Both the position numbers and the translations under genes were made by a program. The notes beneath the pieces are model-generated. The model did not search any database and was not told where the DNA came from. It saw only the letters and a list, made by a program, of their open reading frames with translations. This document shows, one piece after another, positions 54,578 through 64,000 of a stretch of DNA of 64,000 nt. Source of the stretch: Plasmodium malariae (taxonomy: Eukaryota > Apicomplexa > Aconoidasida > Haemosporida > Plasmodiidae); NCBI RefSeq assembly GCF_900090045.1, contig NC_041786.1:2164501-2228500 (forward strand), written 5' to 3'. Every line of letters begins with the position of its first letter. Position 1 is the first letter of the stretch.

Positions 54578-55286
54578 CGTATGTACATACATACAAGCAT
54601 ACTAGCATAATGACAACACAAGCACAATAGAGCTTAGTTCATTTTGGAAAGTCCTTAATTTTATTAAAATGGGTAAACTCATAATTTTAATTCAGTTTTT
54701 TTAAGCAACAAAAATGTGTACTAACACAATGAAAGGGCATATAATTTTAAAGCAATTTTTTGGTATACATAATGCGTAAAAAGATGAGAGAACGAATGAA
54801 AGGACGGAATACAGGAAAAAAAAAAAAAAATTACATATAGAGTCTATATAATTTTTTTTGTTTTCCTTCTTCTTTCTTTTTCCTTCATTTCGATTTATTA
54901 TAAGAATATATATAAATGCTTTGATATAATGACAAACAAAAAAGGGAAATTTTAAAAATAGTGCAGATTATATCAAATAAAGAGATGAAAGATCTAGCTA
55001 TATAAGTATGCACATACATAGGAAGAAAAAGCAAGTATATATGTATACGTACACATTACATATATGTACATAATGTATATGTACATTATATATTTGCACA
55101 ATGTATATGTACACAGTGCAGATGTACACATAATACACGTACACACCATGTATGCAAACATGATATGGGCATGTATTATGTATGTATGTATGTATATACT
55201 GTATATATATGGGGGTCCATCCTCTCGCTCCAATTTGTTATGCCCCCTGCCCCATGTGCGCTAACTTCCGTAGCCCCTGGAAGAAA
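53712..55286. other. Gene-free stretch, 1.6 kb
   Basis: Between the start of the YqeH-like gene and the stop of the DBP5 gene. It holds an (AT)n tract at 54280-54304, another at 54552-54578 and degenerate TATGTACA repeats at 55040-55200. No gene is supported. Confidence 0.6.
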
Positions 55287-57761
55287 TTAAGTTTTAATTT
55301 TCGTCAAGGATGTTATCATGAGCTCTGAATCAAATTCCAAATCAGATATGATACACTTATAAAACTGTTCAATTTGACGAATATGCGTCATTTGATTTTT
55401 ACTAATAAAATTTATGGCCATACCCTTTGTTCCAAATCTTCCTGTTCTACCAATTCGGTGAATGTAGGTTTCCATATTTACTCTTTGGTTAGATAAAGGA
55501 TTTGAATTTTCTTCTATTCTTCCCTGATAAATATATGGTAAATCAAAATTAATAACTAAACTTATGGAAGGCACATCAATACCTCTTGATAATAAATCTG
55601 TACAGATTAAAACTTTGGAAATTCCTTTTTTAAAATCAGACATTAATGTATCTCTTGTCTTTGGATCCATTCCTAATACATTAGCTTTTTGTACTTGGTT
55701 TTTTGTAAATCGACTAATTATACTATCAGCACAAATTAAAGTAACGTTATGATTATTATCTGTCATAAACTGATATAAATTATAAGCTGCTTTTTTTGAA
55801 TTAACAAAAATAACACACTGAGATATGGTCATAGAACAGTATAATTCTGACAAATAATAATATTTCTGTTCATCATTTTCAGTAATTAAATAATATTGCT
55901 TAACACATTTTAATGTTAAATCTTCTTGTCTTACACTTATTTTAGTAGCTCTAGGAGCAAATTGGTCCGCAAATAAACGAACATCTTTATTATATGTAGC
56001 TGAGAATAAAAGGATTTGAGTATGTTTTGGTAAAAATCTTTTGATACTTTCTACTTGTGATGACATATTATTTTTAATATCAATTAAATCATCTGCTTCA
56101 TCCAAAACAAATATTTTTATATTTGTTGTATCAATATATTTTCTTTTTAAAAAGTCTAATGTTTTTCCAGGAGTACCTACATATATTTGAAAACCACTTG
56201 CCTTATTATATCTTTCACATAATGGAACAGCTAAGAAAACTTTTACATTCAAATATTTCGTGAAATTACCAACAACATCATAATTCTGTTGTGATAATTC
56301 TCTGGTTGGACATATACAAACTGCTTGTAGACATGATAACGTTCTATTAATTTTCGATAACATAGCAATAACAAATGTGAGGGTTTTTCCAGATCCGTTT
56401 TGTGATTGAGCTATTAAATTTTTGTTACTATTTAAAATAATTGGCAAAGCATATGCTTGAATTTTTGACGGGCCAAAAAATTTTAAGTAGGTTAATATTT
56501 GTATTAATTCATTGTCTATCTTTAGTTCCTCCCATGTGTTTTTCGAATGATACAGTTTAAAATCCCCCGAGTCGTTGTTGTCACCTCCACTGTTATTATT
56601 ACTATTATAAATACTACTATTATTATTATTACTGTTATAATTATTACTATAATTATTACTATTATTATTATTATTACTATAATTATTACTATTATTATTA
56701 TTATTACTATAATTATTACTATTATTATTACTACTACTACTTATGTTGTTCAAACTTCCTATACCTAATGGGTCACTTTTCTTCTTGTCATTATTTATTA
56801 TGTTCATATTTTCTATTAACGATATGGCCTCCTCCTCCATTGGTTCCTTTTCCTCTACATTTTCAATTTCATAGTCATCATTATCTTCCACCAGTTCACT
56901 GTGTTTTTTTTTTACTGCTCTATTATTTTCAATACTTTCTAAGTTTGTATCATTAGCTTTACTATCAAGAGCAGTTACAGAGGAAGACGCATTTTCACTT
57001 AATTTATTTGAGCTAAAGTAGCCAAAACCAAACTTACTACTATTTTTATCCTTTTCATCTTCACCAATATTGCTAGTTATGTTTGACTGATTTTCCTTTG
57101 TAGAATTTGCTGTAATATTTTCCCCAACTGAAACATGTACATCATTTGATTTGATCTTTTCGTTTTTTGTTTTATTCTTCTTTTCATCATCCTTGTCTTT
57201 TTTCCTACTAAATATATAATATAGTTTGCTACCCCCCCTCTCCCCTTCACTTTTTTTGCTTTTTTCTTTTTCTTCTCCCATTCCTTTATTTTCTTTGGTT
57301 ACTTGGATGTTATCCTTTTTTTCACTCGTCGCACTTCCATCACATGATAATTTATTTTCTTCATTTCCCCCTCCTCCCTCTTTCTCTTCTTGTTGTTCTT
57401 TTTTTATGTATGCACCTAGATTTGGGGCACTTGTAGGCAAATTATTTTTTCCTTGTCCGTTCATCACATTTAGCATCGTTTGTAGGACCTTTGGGTCATC
57501 CTTATTTTTTTGCAGGTAGCTTAAAAGCATATTCATAACACTATCATCACCTTTCCCTTCTTTCTGTTCTTTCTTCTGCTCCTCCTTCTGCCCTTCCTTT
57601 TTAATTTCATCCTTTGCATTTTCTGCATCCCCATTGACATCATCTGCACTTGTTTCCTTTTTTTTGTCCATCATTTCTTTTAATTCGTTGTCTTTTGCAC
57701 TATCATTCTTTTTCTCAATTTCCTTCTTATTAGTATTGACAGTTTCTTCTTTTAAATTCAT
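55287..57761 (-). CDS. DBP5: ATP-dependent RNA helicase DBP5/DDX19
   Basis: DEAD-box helicase of the mRNA-export family, which remodels mRNPs at the nuclear pore. Single exon, 824 residues; the helicase core is residues about 408-824. Motifs in order: Q motif region (PSKIQAYALP), motif I AQSQNGSGKT (about 451-460, the DBP5-specific SQNGSGKT), PTREL, GTPGK, VLDEAD (about 552-557), SAT (587-589), VIFVNSKK, RGIDVPSISLVINFDLP and HRIGRTGRFG (about 768-777). The NFDLP and ETYIHRIGRTGRFG wording is DBP5-like. The N-terminal about 400 residues are a Lys/Glu- and Asn-rich extension that the family usually lacks. Two short inserts occur in the second RecA domain: one after LICADS (about 18 residues) and one after NFDLP (about 15 residues). 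Confidence 0.95.
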   Translation of the reverse strand: MNLKEETVNTNKKEIEKKNDSAKDNELKEMMDKKKETSADDVNGDAENAKDEIKKEGQKEEQKKEQKEGKGDDSVMNMLLSYLQKNKDDPKVLQTMLNVMNGQGKNNLPTSAPNLGAYIKKEQQEEKEGGGGNEENKLSCDGSATSEKKDNIQVTKENKGMGEEKEKSKKSEGERGGSKLYYIFSRKKDKDDEKKNKTKNEKIKSNDVHVSVGENITANSTKENQSNITSNIGEDEKDKNSSKFGFGYFSSNKLSENASSSVTALDSKANDTNLESIENNRAVKKKHSELVEDNDDYEIENVEEKEPMEEEAISLIENMNIINNDKKKSDPLGIGSLNNISSSSNNNSNNYSNNNNNSNNYSNNNNNSNNYSNNYNSNNNNSSIYNSNNNSGGDNNDSGDFKLYHSKNTWEELKIDNELIQILTYLKFFGPSKIQAYALPIILNSNKNLIAQSQNGSGKTLTFVIAMLSKINRTLSCLQAVCICPTRELSQQNYDVVGNFTKYLNVKVFLAVPLCERYNKASGFQIYVGTPGKTLDFLKRKYIDTTNIKIFVLDEADDLIDIKNNMSSQVESIKRFLPKHTQILLFSATYNKDVRLFADQFAPRATKISVRQEDLTLKCVKQYYLITENDEQKYYYLSELYCSMTISQCVIFVNSKKAAYNLYQFMTDNNHNVTLICADSIISRFTKNQVQKANVLGMDPKTRDTLMSDFKKGISKVLICTDLLSRGIDVPSISLVINFDLPYIYQGRIEENSNPLSNQRVNMETYIHRIGRTGRFGTKGMAINFISKNQMTHIRQIEQFYKCIISDLEFDSELMITSLTKIKT
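56618..56735 (-). repeat. 30-nt Asn-rich coding repeat
   Basis: Copies of an ATAATTATTACTATTATTAT-based unit of about 30 nt, encoding NNSNNYSNNN blocks in the disordered N-terminal part of DBP5. Confidence 0.88.
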
Positions 57762-58146
57762 CTTGTCAGAAAATGGTGAAAAAACGTATAAAAATATTTT
57801 TTTCCCCTTAAAAATGATATATATTTTTTAACAATTCGCTTTTTTTTAAAGGATTAAAATTTTGTTGTTGCATTTACGAGTGCGAGTGAGGAAAAAAAGT
57901 ACAAACTTAAAATTCGCTTACTTTGATATACGTTCTTATGTTGGTATATTTGTACGTATAACGTATAATATATAATTATAGCTCCCCTGAATGCTTATTT
58001 TGTTTCATTGGGTTAGCATTTATGTAACTCTATCGTAAAGATTCTGTGTATTATACTATTTTTTTGTATTATCCGCTTCCTATACATTTAATCTATTCAT
58101 AATGTACACTCATGCATCTCTTTTATTGCATATGTAATATATACGT

Positions 58147-58187
<41 letters not shown>

Positions 58188-60034
58188 TACTTATATAAAT
58201 GTATATAAACATACCATATAAGTAGAGTACATAGTAAGGCCACTTTTTACCCTTTGGTATTATATACTACGTTTACCATAATAACAATGTCATATTTTTT
58301 ATTTAAAATAAAGTTCCTTTAAAAACTGTAGTTCGCACTTCTTCAACTTATTCTTTATTTGTACAAAGTCATTATTTTAAAAAAAAAACATTAAATTTTT
58401 TAAATGAAAAAAAAAAAAAAAAAAAAAAAATATCTTTAAAATGAGGAATTACTTGTAATGCTAAATTTTATGTAAATAAATTGTAGATTATTTTACTTGT
58501 ATTTTAATATAATATATAAAACTGTTTTATCTGCTTCTCAAAAAAAATATAATTATATATTTTTTTTTTTTTTGCATTCATAAAACTTGGATTTATTTTA
58601 AAATAAAAGTTTCTTATTTTTCCCATTTAAAAAGAGGGGCTACGTTTTTTCCGTTTATTTTCATTTTATTATTATTATTTTTTTCTTTTTAATTTTTAAT
58701 TTTTAATTTTTTCGTTATATATATTTTTTATTTTATTTTATTCTTTTTTTACGAAATATCCGAAACCGGTTATATTTTCATATTTGAACGTATAAAACTT
58801 GGTAAATAAGCATAAAAAATAAAACTGAAAAAAAGGAAAAGCGACCCCATTTTATCTGTAAACAGAATATTTGTGATTTAGGAATTATTATCATTGTACC
58901 CTGTGAAAAGTGTGAAAGGATATGGATCAGTAATCGTTTTTTGGTGGACAATCTCATGTATACTCTTTATTATATATGTATTATTTTTTTATAATATCAT
59001 ATTTTCATTTTGATATTCCCCAAAACAGAGAAAACGTAGCAAGGTTAAAAAGAATTTCATAAGATATAACGAATATAAAAAAAATGTAATCATAATAAAC
59101 AATGTTCCATCGCTTCCTTTTTATTATATGTAATATATGAAATGTTACGTTCACAACATGAATGTTTAAAGGCCTATCTTCATTTCTGTTTACGGCCTTA
59201 ATGGTAGTGAAGCTTTTTTTTTTCTTTTTTCTATATATAAAAAAAATGGAACATTAATAAGTTTTGGAAAATCAAAATAGTTATTCTATTGTTTTTATAA
59301 GCAAAGGGAGCTGTTTTTTATACACCTTCCCAAAATGTGAACAGAAGAAAAAAAAAATAACAACTTGAACGAATTACACACATATATAAATATTTATATA
59401 CATAGGTACACACGTGCGTATGGACATATATACTTGCAGTGCTTTAAACTGAACAAGTTAGCAGTATCGAATTTTTATTAAAAGGTCCTCAGTAAAATTG
59501 TCCCATCAATTGAAGAACTTCGGTCAATTTCATAAAAAAGGTCATATAGATTGTAGTGATCATAATTATTAATTTTTAAACAAGCATGATCAGAATAAAA
59601 AAAAAAAACACGAAATTAATGTAAGAATGTGCATTATATATAATGTGTAGCGGCATAATTGGTTTTCTTTAAAATAAAAGGAAATTTTTAATATACAAAA
59701 ATATATGTATTTCTTTTTTCTTTTTTGAATATATAAAATAAATGTAATATAAAAACAAATACAGTAATATATAATATAAAATGTTAAAGAGTACACAAAT
59801 TTTATTATTTATTTGTCGACTACTTAAGTAAATTTTGTAATGCTCCAAAAGAGTAGAATGTTAATTCATTATATTAATAAAAGTGCGATGCTCATAAAAA
59901 TGAAGTGATGAATTAATAGATTGATAAATTGTTAAATGCGGCTCTAATAACCCCCCACAAACATAATAACATATACACACACATGCAGTTACATGCACAA
60001 CCCAGGCAAAGGCATACCTCATTAATCTGCTTAA
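57762..60034. other. Gene-free stretch, 2.3 kb
   Basis: Upstream of DBP5 and downstream of TVP23, both on the minus strand. It contains an (AT)n tract at 58150-58183 and poly-A/T runs at 58405-58430 and 58560-58573. I see no gene. Confidence 0.6.
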
Positions 60035-61240
60035 CTAAGTGCTAAACAATTTTTTATATATAAGATTTAAATTTATATTGTTTAAAACATTTCCAACAAT
60101 TTTGTGTTGCTCTTTAGAACATTTCCAGAAATTATACAAATTACAAAATGACAAAAATACACATAAAAAACATAACATGAACCAACAAATTTGAAATGAC
60201 ATTAACATTTGGATAGCCTGCATTAACCATATGGAAAAGTTTATATACAGTGCATACCAAAATACCTTTTTATTTACACTATTTAATAAGCTTTCTTCAG
60301 ATGTTTGAAAAACAATTTTGTTTGAATAGTCTTCGTTAGAATCTATCCACCAAATCATTTTCACTAAAAATCTTAAAAAAAAAAAAAAAAAGCATGCGCA
60401 TATTGCAGATGTTGAGCATTCTTACATATATACATAAATATAAGGCGAATTACGCACAGTCCACGCAATCTAATATGTAAAATACTGGCATAATTAATCC
60501 TAATTAGGTGTAAAAAAAAAGAAAAAAAGAAAAAAAGGAATATGATGGACTATACATTAATACTACACATGTGGACGTAGATATATATATATATATTTAT
60601 ATATGCGAATATATGTACATATATGTACCCCATACCTCCCAGTTATATTCTTAACCAAATAGAAATCTAACGAAACCAAAAAAAGAGTAATTGCAAATGT
60701 TATAATAAAATCATTTTCTTTTGATTTTTCACTTCTAAATATGTAAGGCCCTATAAAATAGCTATAAAAGGAAAAAATCGTTTTTTCTTTTTTTTTAACT
60801 CTCAAAGTAAATTAGTATGTAGTATTAAAATAATGGAGGCGTTTCACTTTTTGTACATATAGTAAATGTGAACTAAGAGACCAAGCCAGTGCTCATACGA
60901 GCAATGCACATAATGGTATACTTATATATATATATATAAGTATATCATGTATGTTTATATATACAGTCACGGCACAGAGTCTAAACATAACCATATACAT
61001 TTACACACTTAAGCATTACAGTAATACTGAAAGGATTTTAAAAGAAACATGTGCGATACATATATAGGGGTGCTTCGTATTATGAAGAAAGTCATTAAAA
61101 TAATTCATCATGTCATTTTTATTAAATGCATTAGGATCGAAATTAAAATAATTCTTAGTGTTCATTGAATTTTGTGCATTGCTGGGAAATTTTGAATCGT
61201 TCGTTTCATTAATTTCACTTTCAAAGGGGCTTCTGCTCAT
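60035..61240 (-). CDS. TVP23: TVP23/FAM18-like Golgi membrane protein, three exons
   Basis: Multi-pass late-Golgi membrane protein of the TVP23 family. Exons 61020-61240, 60636-60761 and 60035-60371 join in frame (both introns GT-AG, phase 2) to 227 residues. Signature blocks: HPYICIAHVSFKILSVLLYF (about 57-77, matching the family's HPYVCFFHLFFR), FIITFAITLFLVSLDFYLVKNITGRFLVKM (compare [20 protein letters not shown]), then IWWIDSNEDYSNKIVFQTSE and an FWYALYINFSIWLMQAIQ helix pair, then NLYNFWKCSKEQ. Four hydrophobic helices are visible. The N-terminal about 50 residues are hydrophilic and Asn-rich. TVP23 works in Golgi vesicle traffic together with YIP-type proteins. Confidence 0.93.
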
Positions 61241-62606
61241 TTTCGTAAATTCTGTGAATTTATGCGCTTAAAAAATTTCAGTCACTACGTACTCGCATAT
61301 ATATATACATATATATATATATATAAACAAAATATGTATGCCCAATAATACATTAATGAAATGAAGAATTTTCAAATAAAAAGTCGAAAAAAAAATTATG
61401 GAAAAAAGGATACTCCTTTTCAATTAATATTTTCCGCTATTCGGAAACTCATTTTTCCCTCAAAAAGAATACATTAAAAACGTTTACTTCAGCTCTTTTT
61501 ACTTTCGCTTTACTTTCACTTTTTTTTTTTACCTGTAGTCCTTTACGCTATTTCAGTAAAACTTTTGTATTTTTTTTGTGTCAACGTAAAAAACTAAATT
61601 AATTTTTTGCAAAGAGCAAAATTTGCAAAAATTAGTTTGGATAATTTGTTTATATATACGATATTACTATTAATGTATGAAAGATGGAGACTGTACTATA
61701 AATTATTCTTGAAACTTCAATTTTAAGGTGTCATATGTACAACACGTCGTAATTGTAATACGTTTAATTTTACTTTTAAAAATTTAAAGAATATATATGT
61801 GCTCGTGCCTTAGCACAAAAAAAAAAAAAAAAATATATGTACATGTACAACATACCCCCGTTTTAAAAATATCTCAAATACGAATTAAAATTTTTTCATA
61901 TTGTTTTTTCTTAAAATAAACCTAAAATTGAAAATATATATACTTTTTATTAATTTTTTATAGTCTATAATAATGCAGAGAAAAAAAAAAAAATAAATTA
62001 AGCTGAATGTTACATAATAATAGGAGATAAAATAAACAAAAAGCATATTTTTAAGGTATTATAAAATGTATACATATACATATATATATAAACTTTTTAA
62101 TTTTTTAAGCAGTTTTTAAAATTATTAAATCATGTATAATTATTTGCTTACCATTTGACCAATCGACCTGCGGCCTTTATTTTTTATTGTTGTTAACATA
62201 GGGCAATATTTTGGACATTCCATGAAAAAGCAGTTTTGTTGTGGCTAACCAATGTTGATAAATCATTTATTTATGTATGTGAAAAATAGCGTAGTAATGA
62301 GTCCTTTTTATTTGCGTAAACCCTTTAAAAGCATAGAGGTAAAAGCGCCAGCGTTTATTATAAATATATAATATATATACATATATACGTATACACTTAT
62401 ATACATTTGTTATATACGTATGAACGATACCACAGGTATGATTGCACAGTTTTTTACAGCCCAATGATGGCAACTGTCGAGCATTTTTAAAGCGTAATAA
62501 ATTGTACTATATCAGAAAGGACAGTTCATTTTATAAATAGGTGTACCGACGACACTCGTGTGCATATCAGGATAAAAAGTTTTGCCTTAAATTTATCACA
62601 ATAAAG
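61241..62606. promoter_or_regulatory. Divergent intergenic region between TVP23 and RPC5
   Basis: About 1.4 kb between two diverging start codons, so both promoters are here. AT-rich, with poly-A runs near 61817-61833 and 61980-61992 and short (AT)n tracts. No recognised regulatory motif and no gene. Confidence 0.6.
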
Positions 62607-64000
62607 ATGAATGAAGATTTGAAAGATCTGAGTAAATATGAATATAGGGAAGAGACGGATAGTAATTCAAGGACATCAAATTCGGATGAGGAAGAGATTG
62701 AAGAAGAAATAGATATATATTTGAATAATGTAAATGAAAACAACCTGAACAACATATATACATACTTGATACAGTACCCGTTGAGGCCAAAATATAGGCC
62801 TTACAATTTTACTAATAATATACAAAAAATATATAAATGTAAAAATTACAACAAATTAAGAAATATAAAAAATAATTTCAACACAAATGAAGAAACGTAC
62901 ATATTTGAGTATAAGTTGCATGAACATATGAAAGAAGAAGATATTCATGAATCTAACACAACATATAAAGAGGAACAGAACGATAAAAGTATAAGTAGAT
63001 TAATTAGTACTAGTGTTTTATGTGAATATATTACAAACTGTGTGTGTATATTTAAGTACAATGATATAAAAAAAAAAAAAGAAATTTATATGATACCATT
63101 AAAACATATATATCAGTTTAAGCCATGTCATGATAATATAAAATTCGATATAAATTTTGAAGAAAAAATAAAAACTAGTGAATCGCTATCTGCAGATAAT
63201 TTAAAAGATAGTAATATAGATATAATAGAAAATAACAAGTATATAAATGATAACAATTTTACAAATTCAATGGATGATAGGTGGAGTAAAATTGTTAATA
63301 TATATGAACCCGATTCATATGAGGCAAATGAAATAGTATCTCTATTTACTAATTTGAATGAAACAAATTGCATGTTTGAATACCAAAGTAATGGGGATGA
63401 TACTGCAAAGAATACTTGTGTTAGTAGTAGTATTAGTAGCAGCAACGGTAGGAGGAAGGACGACATTAAAGAAATACGATTTAACAGTGATGCGTACTTA
63501 TACTTGAATCATATTTGTAAAAATGCCAAGGAAGATAACTATAACCATATACAAAATGACGAGAGCAGTAAAGAACGGAGAGCAAAAGAATGTAGTAAAT
63601 ATAACAACATATATAAACAAGAAGAGGATATATGTATGAATATAAATATGCTTTATTTTTTCTCCTTAAATTTAGACGAACAGATATTAAAAATATTGAG
63701 GATGAAAAATGTACAGAGTTTTAGTGAAATTCAAAAAATCATCAAAAAAAATGTAGATGATGAAAAGCTGATAAGTACTGTTAAAAAGTATTGTGTTAAT
63801 GTATTAGGATTATGGGTAATAAAATCGAAATATTTATATAAATTTTTAAAAGGTAAAGAAAAGAAGAGTGAAAATGAAAAGAAACTAGAAACTTTTTCTT
63901 ATGTCGATTATAAGATTCGAGTTCGTGATTTGTTGTTAGTAATTATATTTAAACAGGTGGAGCCTATATTGCTAAAATATGTGTACGAGAGAAGAGTAGA
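62607..64000 (+). CDS. RNA polymerase III subunit RPC5, 5' part only (runs off the right edge)
   Basis: ATG at 62607 opens a frame that stays open for 464 codons to the window edge. The N-terminus is acidic (SDEEEIEEEIDIYLNNV, residues about 26-42) and is followed by NIYTYLIQYPLRPKYRPY (about 49-66). That matches the RPC5/Sin family start, in which an acidic patch and DVYLxK precede LFQYPLRP. The remainder is hydrophilic with a poly-Lys tract (DIKKKKEIY), and a Leu/Ile-rich helical segment (LDEQILKILRMKNVQSFSEI) with NVLGLWVIKSKYLYKFLKG that resembles the tandem winged-helix region of RPC5. It would belong to the RPC4/RPC5 TFIIF-like subcomplex of RNA polymerase III, which makes tRNA and 5S RNA. 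The stop and the C-terminus are outside the window. Confidence 0.85.
   Translation, partial: MNEDLKDLSKYEYREETDSNSRTSNSDEEEIEEEIDIYLNNVNENNLNNIYTYLIQYPLRPKYRPYNFTNNIQKIYKCKNYNKLRNIKNNFNTNEETYIFEYKLHEHMKEEDIHESNTTYKEEQNDKSISRLISTSVLCEYITNCVCIFKYNDIKKKKEIYMIPLKHIYQFKPCHDNIKFDINFEEKIKTSESLSADNLKDSNIDIIENNKYINDNNFTNSMDDRWSKIVNIYEPDSYEANEIVSLFTNLNETNCMFEYQSNGDDTAKNTCVSSSISSSNGRRKDDIKEIRFNSDAYLYLNHICKNAKEDNYNHIQNDESSKERRAKECSKYNNIYKQEEDICMNINMLYFFSLNLDEQILKILRMKNVQSFSEIQKIIKKNVDDEKLISTVKKYCVNVLGLWVIKSKYLYKFLKGKEKKSENEKKLETFSYVDYKIRVRDLLLVIIFKQVEPILLKYVYERRV

Noticed and set aside
1..64000. tRNA, rRNA, transposon or viral sequences
   Set aside because: I looked for tRNA arms, rRNA cores, terminal repeats and polymerase or integrase motifs on both strands and saw none; a covariance-model search would be needed to exclude small RNAs.

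Overview
The window is nuclear DNA of a Plasmodium species. It is extremely AT-rich, with long poly-A/poly-T and (AT)n runs between genes, Asn/Lys-rich low-complexity protein segments, small T-tract-terminated introns, and a full set of recognisable Plasmodium housekeeping proteins. The gene neighbourhood (FCP, kelch, eL29, UCHL3) matches, as far as I remember, the chromosome 14 block around PF3D7_1459xxx-1460xxx of P. falciparum. The intergenic texture (GC-containing minisatellites, ACATATATGCATACG-type stretches) looks more like the malariae/ovale type than falciparum, but I cannot settle the species by eye.

Layout, left to right. 1-4474 (-): 5' part of a very large repeat-rich conserved protein. 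8212-10492 (-): nine-exon ubiquitin hydrolase UCHL3. 11313-12246 (+): three-exon ribosomal protein eL29, head-to-head with UCHL3. 13966-14856 (+): unrecognised 296-residue protein. 15447-17240 (-): kelch-BTB protein. 18366-19340 (-): FYVE/coiled-coil protein with a CaaX box. 19.3-26.8 kb is gene-poor: one clear four-TM protein (23483-24064), one uncertain two-exon gene and one doubtful ORF. 26803-28383 (+): four-exon Bax inhibitor-1. 29408-31553 (+): eight-exon NAD(P)HX epimerase. 32442-35132 (-): ENTH/VHS-type adaptor, tepsin-like. 37674-40637 (-): 987-residue helical protein, possibly organellar. 42528-43574 (+): membrane-anchored, possibly thioredoxin-fold protein. 44719-45294 (-): OPA3-like protein. 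47604-50033 (+): divergent MSI1/RBBP4-like WD40 protein. 50283-50847 (+): possible two-exon mitochondrial bS21. 50979-53711 (-): YqeH/NOA1-type circularly permuted GTPase. 55287-57761 (-): DBP5/DDX19 DEAD-box helicase. 60035-61240 (-): three-exon TVP23. 62607-64000 (+): 5' part of RNA polymerase III subunit RPC5.

There is no operon-like logic; these are ordinary eukaryotic genes from separate pathways. Some themes recur: membrane traffic (FCP, ENTH adaptor, TVP23), organelle biology (OPA3, YqeH, possible bS21m, the 987-residue protein), ubiquitin (UCHL3, and possibly kelch-BTB as a Cullin-3 adaptor) and RNA/chromatin (DBP5, RPC5, MSI1-like). Several pairs are divergent and share an upstream region: UCHL3/eL29, 987-residue/thioredoxin-like, OPA3/WD40 and TVP23/RPC5. 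Accessory structure consists of many tandem repeats, both intergenic and inside genes, including a 20-nt minisatellite in a UCHL3 intron whose core reappears at about 25.1 kb and, inverted, at about 43.8 kb. I saw no tRNA, rRNA, CRISPR array, transposon or viral element, and no convincing novel multi-gene system. The best discovery candidates are the small multi-exon genes and the unusual domain architectures.
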